Shown piece after piece: positions 60,375 to 64,000 of a stretch of DNA of 64,000 nt. A program made the position numbers and the translations under genes. Position 1 is the first letter of the stretch. Each line of letters begins with the position of its first letter. A model generated the notes under the pieces. The model made no database searches. It saw only the letters and a list, made by a program, of their open reading frames with translations, and had not been told where the DNA came from. The stretch lies in assembly GCF_018604545.1 (NCBI RefSeq), contig NZ_CP075896.1, positions 2,914,001-2,978,000 of the forward strand. Direction: 5' to 3'. The DNA comes from Streptomyces koelreuteriae. Lineage in GTDB: Bacteria > Actinomycetota > Actinomycetes > Streptomycetales > Streptomycetaceae.

Positions 60375-61175
60375 TCAGTGCTGGGGCCGGGGTTTGGCCT
60401 TGGTGGCGTGGCGGGCGGCCTTGTAGGGCTCGGGCAGGAAGCGGTGTTCGAGGGCGGTGCGCTTGGTGGCGGTGTCGCCGCCGACGATCTCGGGGCGGCC
60501 TTCCATCATGGCGATGAAGCCCTGGCGGGCGACTTCCTTGCGGCTGTTCTTCTTCGCTCCGACACCGAAGGCGGTGTCGTTCATACCGGCGCGGGCATGG
60601 AAGTCGCTGTCGGTGGCGCCGGGCATCAGCGTGGTGACGGTGACGCCGCGCTCCTTGAGTTCCTCGCGCAGGCCGAGGGCGAACATGCGGGTGAAGGCGC
60701 GGGACGGGCCGTACACGGTCTCGTAGGGGGTGGGCAGGGTCGCGGACAGCGACGAGGTGATGAGGATCCTGCCTGTGCCGTGGGCTGCCATGTGCCGGGC
60801 GACGTGCTTGGCGAGGTGGACGACCGAGGTCACGTTCAGGGCGATCAGGGAGAGTTCGTCGTCCAGGTCGGTGTCGATGAACGCTCCGCCGATGCTGCGC
60901 CCGGCGTTGAGCACCGCGGCGGCCAGGGGGCGGCCGGTTTCCTCCACGGCCTTCCACACCGCCTCGACTCCGTTCGCCTCGGCGAGGTCGGCGCGGACCG
61001 GGATGACGTGGGCGCCGTCGCGGGTGAACCGCTCGGCCGCCTCGTCGATCCTCTCGCTGCGGCCGGTGGCGACCAGGTCGAAGCCGTTGGCCGCGCACAG
61101 GCGGGCGAGCTCGTAGCCGATGCCGTTGGAGGCGCCGGTGACCAGGGCCAACGGGCGGGTGGAGGGGGTGTTCAC
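60375..61175 (-). CDS. Short-chain dehydrogenase/reductase
   Basis: A 266-residue classical SDR. Cofactor motif LVTGASNGIGYEL, the DLAE motif, the structural LNAGRS segment, the catalytic Ser in ITSSLSATLP and the YxxxK-like YGPSRAFTR, in which Tyr is kept but Lys is replaced by Arg-Ala (YGPSRA). That makes activity uncertain. NADP preference is suggested by VATGRSERI. GTG 61175 overlaps the stop of the HTH gene upstream (GTGA), so the two are co-translated. The substrate is unknown. Confidence 0.85.
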   Translation of the reverse strand: MNTPSTRPLALVTGASNGIGYELARLCAANGFDLVATGRSERIDEAAERFTRDGAHVIPVRADLAEANGVEAVWKAVEETGRPLAAAVLNAGRSIGGAFIDTDLDDELSLIALNVTSVVHLAKHVARHMAAHGTGRILITSSLSATLPTPYETVYGPSRAFTRMFALGLREELKERGVTVTTLMPGATDSDFHARAGMNDTAFGVGAKKNSRKEVARQGFIAMMEGRPEIVGGDTATKRTALEHRFLPEPYKAARHATKAKPRPQH

Positions 61176-62089
61176 GGGCTGCTCCTGTCTTCGGAGGGGG
61201 AGGGGGAGGGAGTGGTGGCGGTGTCGTCCGGCTGGGGACGGTCGGGGCCGGGGGTGTTCCAGTCGGCGAGCAGGCGCCAGGCCTCCTCGGACGTCCGGTC
61301 CTGGGCCGGCATGTAGAGGAAGAGGGTCTGGTCGTCCTCACCGGGCGGGGTGAGCGCCTGGTAGTCGATGGTCAGCCCGCCGACCAGCGGGTGGTTGAAG
61401 CGTTTCTGGCCGTGGGTGCGGGTGAGCACCTTGTGGTCGTCCCACCAGCGAGGGAAGTGCTCGCTCTTCATCGTCAGCTCGCCGATCAGTTCGGCGGTGC
61501 GGGCGTCGTCCGGGTGGCGGCCGGCGTCCAGGCGCAGGATCGCCGTCATCTCCGCGGCCAGCCGCTCCCAGTCCACGTACAGGTCGCGGGCCTCGGGGGA
61601 CAGGACGATCCAGCGGGTGAGGTTGCGCTCCCGGTAGGGCATGGCGTCGAAGTCGGCGATCAGGACCCGGCACAGGTGGTTGGTGGCCAGGACGTCGCCG
61701 CGTCTGCCGAGGATGAAGGCGGCGTGGTCGTGAAAGGAGTCCAGGAACCGCAGCAGTCCCGGGCGGGCACGCTGCACGCCGGGGGCGGTGCGCCGCGTAC
61801 GGCGGCCGGGGCGGGTCTTGATCAGGTCGTGCAGGTGCGCCCGTTCCGCGTCGTCCAGCCGCAGCGCGTCGGCGACGGCGTCCAGGACGCTGTCGGAGGG
61901 GGTGATGTTCCGGCCCTGTTCCAGGCGGGTGTAGTAGTCGGTGCTCACCCCGGCGAGTTGGGCGACTTCCTCGCGGCGAAGCCCCGGTACGCGACGGTAG
62001 GCGCCGCGCTCGGGGAGGCCGACCGATGCGGGGTCGATGCGGTCCCGGCAGCGGCGCAGGAACTGGGAGAGGTCCACATTGCCGGCCAT
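61172..62089 (-). CDS. HTH regulator with MmyB-like ligand-binding domain
   Basis: A 305-residue XRE-type regulator. Residues about 7-95 form the HTH: LRRCRDRIDPASVGLPE, RRVPGLRREEVAQLAGVSTDYYTRLEQGR (ends quoted) and LDAVADALRLDDAERAHL. Residues about 110-280 match the MmyB-like C-terminal domain that binds fatty-acid-like ligands (ATNHLCRVLIADFDAMP, RNLTRWIVLSPEARDLYVDW). In Streptomyces such regulators are typically paired with an SDR gene, as here. It overlaps that gene by 4 bp and probably autoregulates the pair. ATG 62089 follows GGAG. Confidence 0.9.
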   Translation of the reverse strand: MAGNVDLSQFLRRCRDRIDPASVGLPERGAYRRVPGLRREEVAQLAGVSTDYYTRLEQGRNITPSDSVLDAVADALRLDDAERAHLHDLIKTRPGRRTRRTAPGVQRARPGLLRFLDSFHDHAAFILGRRGDVLATNHLCRVLIADFDAMPYRERNLTRWIVLSPEARDLYVDWERLAAEMTAILRLDAGRHPDDARTAELIGELTMKSEHFPRWWDDHKVLTRTHGQKRFNHPLVGGLTIDYQALTPPGEDDQTLFLYMPAQDRTSEEAWRLLADWNTPGPDRPQPDDTATTPSPSPSEDRSSP

Positions 62090-62189
62090 GGCTCCATCGT
62101 CCCGCCCCGGTGGGGGCGTCGCGATGGCGATGGGTGGGTCGCCGCGTCCCAGGAAGTCGCGTCCCTGAGTTACGGAGTCCGCCGCGGGC

Positions 62190-62954
62190 TCACTCCGAGG
62201 GATGCACGGCGAAGACCCGTGCCGGGAAGCCCGAACCTCCCTGGGGCTTGGGCCAGGTGGCGATGATCAGGGCGCCTGCCTCGGGGAGCCGGTCGAGGTT
62301 GGCCAGGAGTTCGATCTGCCAGCGGTCGCGTCCCAGGACGTAGCCCTCCAGGCTGTAGTCGCCCGAGGAGGCGGCGAGGCCCGGGTCGGTGTCGGACTGT
62401 TCGTGGCCGATGGCGGTGACGCCCGCGTCCTCGAACAGATACCGCAGCACCTCGGCCGACCAGCCCGGCGTGTGGCTGACGCCCGCCTCGTCCCGGTTGA
62501 CCAGCGCCACCGGGTCCGGCCAGCGCCGGCTCCATCCGGTGCGCAGGGCGACGAACGAGCCGGACGGGATACGGCCGTTGCGCTCCTCCCATGACCGCAC
62601 GTCGTCCAGGGTGGGCGTGGCATCGGGGTCGGTCTCCACCCGGGCGGTGATGTCGAGCACCACCAGCGGCAGGATCATCTCCTCGACCGGGATACGGTCC
62701 AGCGCGCGGGCCCCGGCCACGAAGTGGGAGGGCGGGTCGACGTGCGTGCCCCACTGGCCGACCAGTGTGTAGCGATGGACGGTGAAACCGTCGCCGCGCT
62801 CCAGGTCGAAGAGCGTCTCGCGCCGCTCGTCCCCGAAGCCGGGGAAGTGCGGCTGGCCCGGCCGGAAGGCATGGGTGAGGTCCGTGAACACCGCCCCCTC
62901 GGTCAGCGCGCGATACGCCGACCACAGCCGGGGCTCTGATACGCCGAAGCTCAT
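62190..62954 (-). CDS. Cyclase family protein (kynurenine formamidase-like)
   Basis: A 254-residue metal-dependent hydrolase of the cyclase/KynB-like family. The metal motif is WGTHVDPPSHF (HxGTHxDxPxH-type) preceded by FTDLTHAFRPGQPHFPGF; a second conserved segment is GVTAIGHEQSDTDPG. Members hydrolyse formylkynurenine or isatin-like compounds; the substrate is unknown. ATG 62954 has GGAGAA upstream and overlaps the EamA transporter stop in ATGA, so it is translationally coupled to an exporter-like gene. Confidence 0.87.
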   Translation of the reverse strand: MSFGVSEPRLWSAYRALTEGAVFTDLTHAFRPGQPHFPGFGDERRETLFDLERGDGFTVHRYTLVGQWGTHVDPPSHFVAGARALDRIPVEEMILPLVVLDITARVETDPDATPTLDDVRSWEERNGRIPSGSFVALRTGWSRRWPDPVALVNRDEAGVSHTPGWSAEVLRYLFEDAGVTAIGHEQSDTDPGLAASSGDYSLEGYVLGRDRWQIELLANLDRLPEAGALIIATWPKPQGGSGFPARVFAVHPSE

Positions 62955-64000
62955 CGTGCGTTCTCCAGGAGGGTGCGGCGAGAACCACCTGACGTGCCGC
63001 CACCGTGGGTCGGCTCCACAGCAGCCGGCTGCTCGGAGGCCAACTCCCCAGAAGCCCGCCCCTCAGCGACCAGCCCCTCGGAGCCCAGCCCACCATCCCG
63101 CGAACCCGAACCCGAACCCGAACCCGAACCCGACCCAGAACCCGACCCAGAACCCGAACCCGCCGCCCCCTTCCGCCGAGTCAGCCCCACCCCCACCAGC
63201 ACCACAACCATGCCCAGCACCACCCGCACACTCAGGCTCTCGCCCAGGACCACCGCCCCCAGCAGTACGGACACGACCGGCAGCAGATACCCCACCACCG
63301 CCGCGTTCGTCGCACCCTCGTCGTTGATGATCCGGTACGTGAGATGGAAGGTGATCGCCGTGCAGAAGACGCTCAGGACGACCGCCGCGGTCACCACGGC
63401 AGGACCGACGTCGATCGACTCCAGGCCGCCCACCGGCACCACAAGGCCCGTCAGCCCGCTCGCCGCCACGAGTTGGGCGGCGGAGAGCGAGATCGTGGGG
63501 GTGCCCTTGCGGACCAGCGTGCGGCCCATGTACGTGAACGCGACGGCGTAACTGGCCGCCGCGCCGAGGATCGCGAGGGCGCCCCAGCCGGTCGCGCCGG
63601 TCGTCTGCCAGGGGGCGAAGATCACGATCGTCCCGGTGAAGCCCAGCAGCAGGCCCGCCAGCCGTACGGGACGCAGTCCGCGCTCCGAGCCGAGGGCCAG
63701 GCCGAGGGCGATCGACCAGAGCGGGGTCGTGGCGTTCAGGACACCGGCGAGACCCGAGTCGACCGTCTGCTGGCCCAGGCTGAACAGCGCGAACGGCAGC
63801 GCGTTGCAGAAGAAGGCCGCGACGGCGATGTGCCGCCAGACGGTCACGCCCCGGGGCATCCGATGGCCCGTCGCGTAACAGGCGACGACGAGGACCAGCG
63901 CGCCGAGGGCACAGCGGACGAACGTGACCTGGAGCGGGGAGAGCCCGCGCAGCGCCAACTCGATCCAGAGGAACGTCGATCCCCACAGCAGGGCGAGCAC
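62951..64000 (-). CDS. EamA/DMT family transporter, partial at the window edge
   Basis: The 5' end lies beyond the window; 349 residues are visible. It is a 10-helix drug/metabolite transporter with two EamA repeats: LLWGSTFLWIELALRGLSPL (first repeat start) and ILGAAASYAVAFTYMGRTL (second repeat). After the last helix come about 24 residues of alternating Gly-Ser coded by a hexanucleotide repeat, then a Gly/Glu/Ala-rich tail. Coupled to the cyclase gene. Substrate unknown. Confidence 0.88.
   Translation of the reverse strand: MLALLWGSTFLWIELALRGLSPLQVTFVRCALGALVLVVACYATGHRMPRGVTVWRHIAVAAFFCNALPFALFSLGQQTVDSGLAGVLNATTPLWSIALGLALGSERGLRPVRLAGLLLGFTGTIVIFAPWQTTGATGWGALAILGAAASYAVAFTYMGRTLVRKGTPTISLSAAQLVAASGLTGLVVPVGGLESIDVGPAVVTAAVVLSVFCTAITFHLTYRIINDEGATNAAVVGYLLPVVSVLLGAVVLGESLSVRVVLGMVVVLVGVGLTRRKGAAGSGSGSGSGSGSGSGSGSGSRDGGLGSEGLVAEGRASGELASEQPAAVEPTHGGGTSGGSRRTLLENAR
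63102..63162. repeat. Hexanucleotide (GAACCC-type) tandem repeat in the EamA gene
   Basis: Ten tandem 6-bp units, GAACCC with three GACCCA-type variants, encode an alternating Gly-Ser tract on the minus strand. Slippage would change length by two residues per unit and keep the frame. Confidence 0.85.

Noticed and set aside
63102..63162. Hexanucleotide repeat as CRISPR or telomere-like DNA
   Set aside because: The units are contiguous without spacers and lie in frame inside the EamA gene.

Overview
The window is a 64 kb piece of a high-GC actinobacterial chromosome, almost certainly Streptomyces. The evidence is very high GC at third codon positions, frequent GTG starts, many apparent leaderless starts (a TANNNT -10 box ending 6-7 nt before the start codon), and recognisable Streptomyces core loci: accA2/pccB/pccE, sigQ-afsQ1-afsQ2 and a nonulosonate cell-wall polymer locus. 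From memory the gene order resembles the core region of S. coelicolor around SCO4926 down to about SCO4866. I saw no rRNA, tRNA, CRISPR array, insertion sequence or prophage gene. The first and last genes are cut by the window edges.

Layout. 1-5 kb: acyl-CoA carboxylase genes (partial beta subunit, epsilon subunit, biotinylated alpha subunit AccA2) with maf and small membrane proteins. 5-9.3 kb: DeoR regulator, LpdA-type flavoprotein, GGCT-like protein and purine nucleoside phosphorylase. 9.6-15.5 kb: PGM2-type phosphomutase, PH-domain membrane protein, deoC and two aldehyde dehydrogenase genes, the second truncated. 15.6-22.3 kb: uridine-kinase-like protein, sigQ / afsQ1-afsQ2 / lipoprotein, VanZ, PspC and two small secreted proteins. 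22.4-30.6 kb: adenosine deaminase, a hydrolase-fold protein, a LysR/MFS pair, a second DNA sliding clamp, an ECF sigma factor, a STAS protein and an AEC transporter. 30.6-39.8 kb: Uma2 protein, thymidine phosphorylase, cytidine deaminase, and a nucleoside ABC importer (two permeases, double ATPase, two BMP lipoproteins). 40-42.2 kb: M20 peptidase and a methyltransferase. 42.2-52.5 kb: tandem repeats, then the nonulosonate/polysialyltransferase locus with an acyltransferase and a methyltransferase. 52.5-64 kb: TetR/FAD monooxygenase, LysE exporter, B12-dependent mutase subunit, L,D-transpeptidase lipoprotein, ECF sigma/anti-sigma pair, HTH/SDR pair, and a cyclase-family hydrolase with an EamA transporter.

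Main result. The nucleoside genes look like one dispersed regulon. An identical 12-bp palindrome, CTACGCGCGTAG, or a one-half variant of it, lies upstream of six transcription units: purine nucleoside phosphorylase, deoC-ALDH-ALDH, adenosine deaminase, the ABC transporter-cdd-deoA operon, and each of two BMP lipoprotein genes. Together these units encode nucleoside import, deamination, phosphorolysis and breakdown of deoxyribose 5-phosphate to acetaldehyde. The adjacent aldehyde dehydrogenase could take acetaldehyde further to acetate. In four of the six promoters the palindrome sits in the -35/-10 spacer or overlaps the -10, which is where a repressor would bind. The cognate regulator is not evident in the window. 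The local DeoR gene has a different palindrome upstream.

Second result. The extra DnaN-type sliding clamp and the following ECF sigma gene each carry a perfect TTGTCAGTG-N8-TANNNT element. This matches the LexA-independent, PafBC-type DNA-damage promoter described in mycobacteria.
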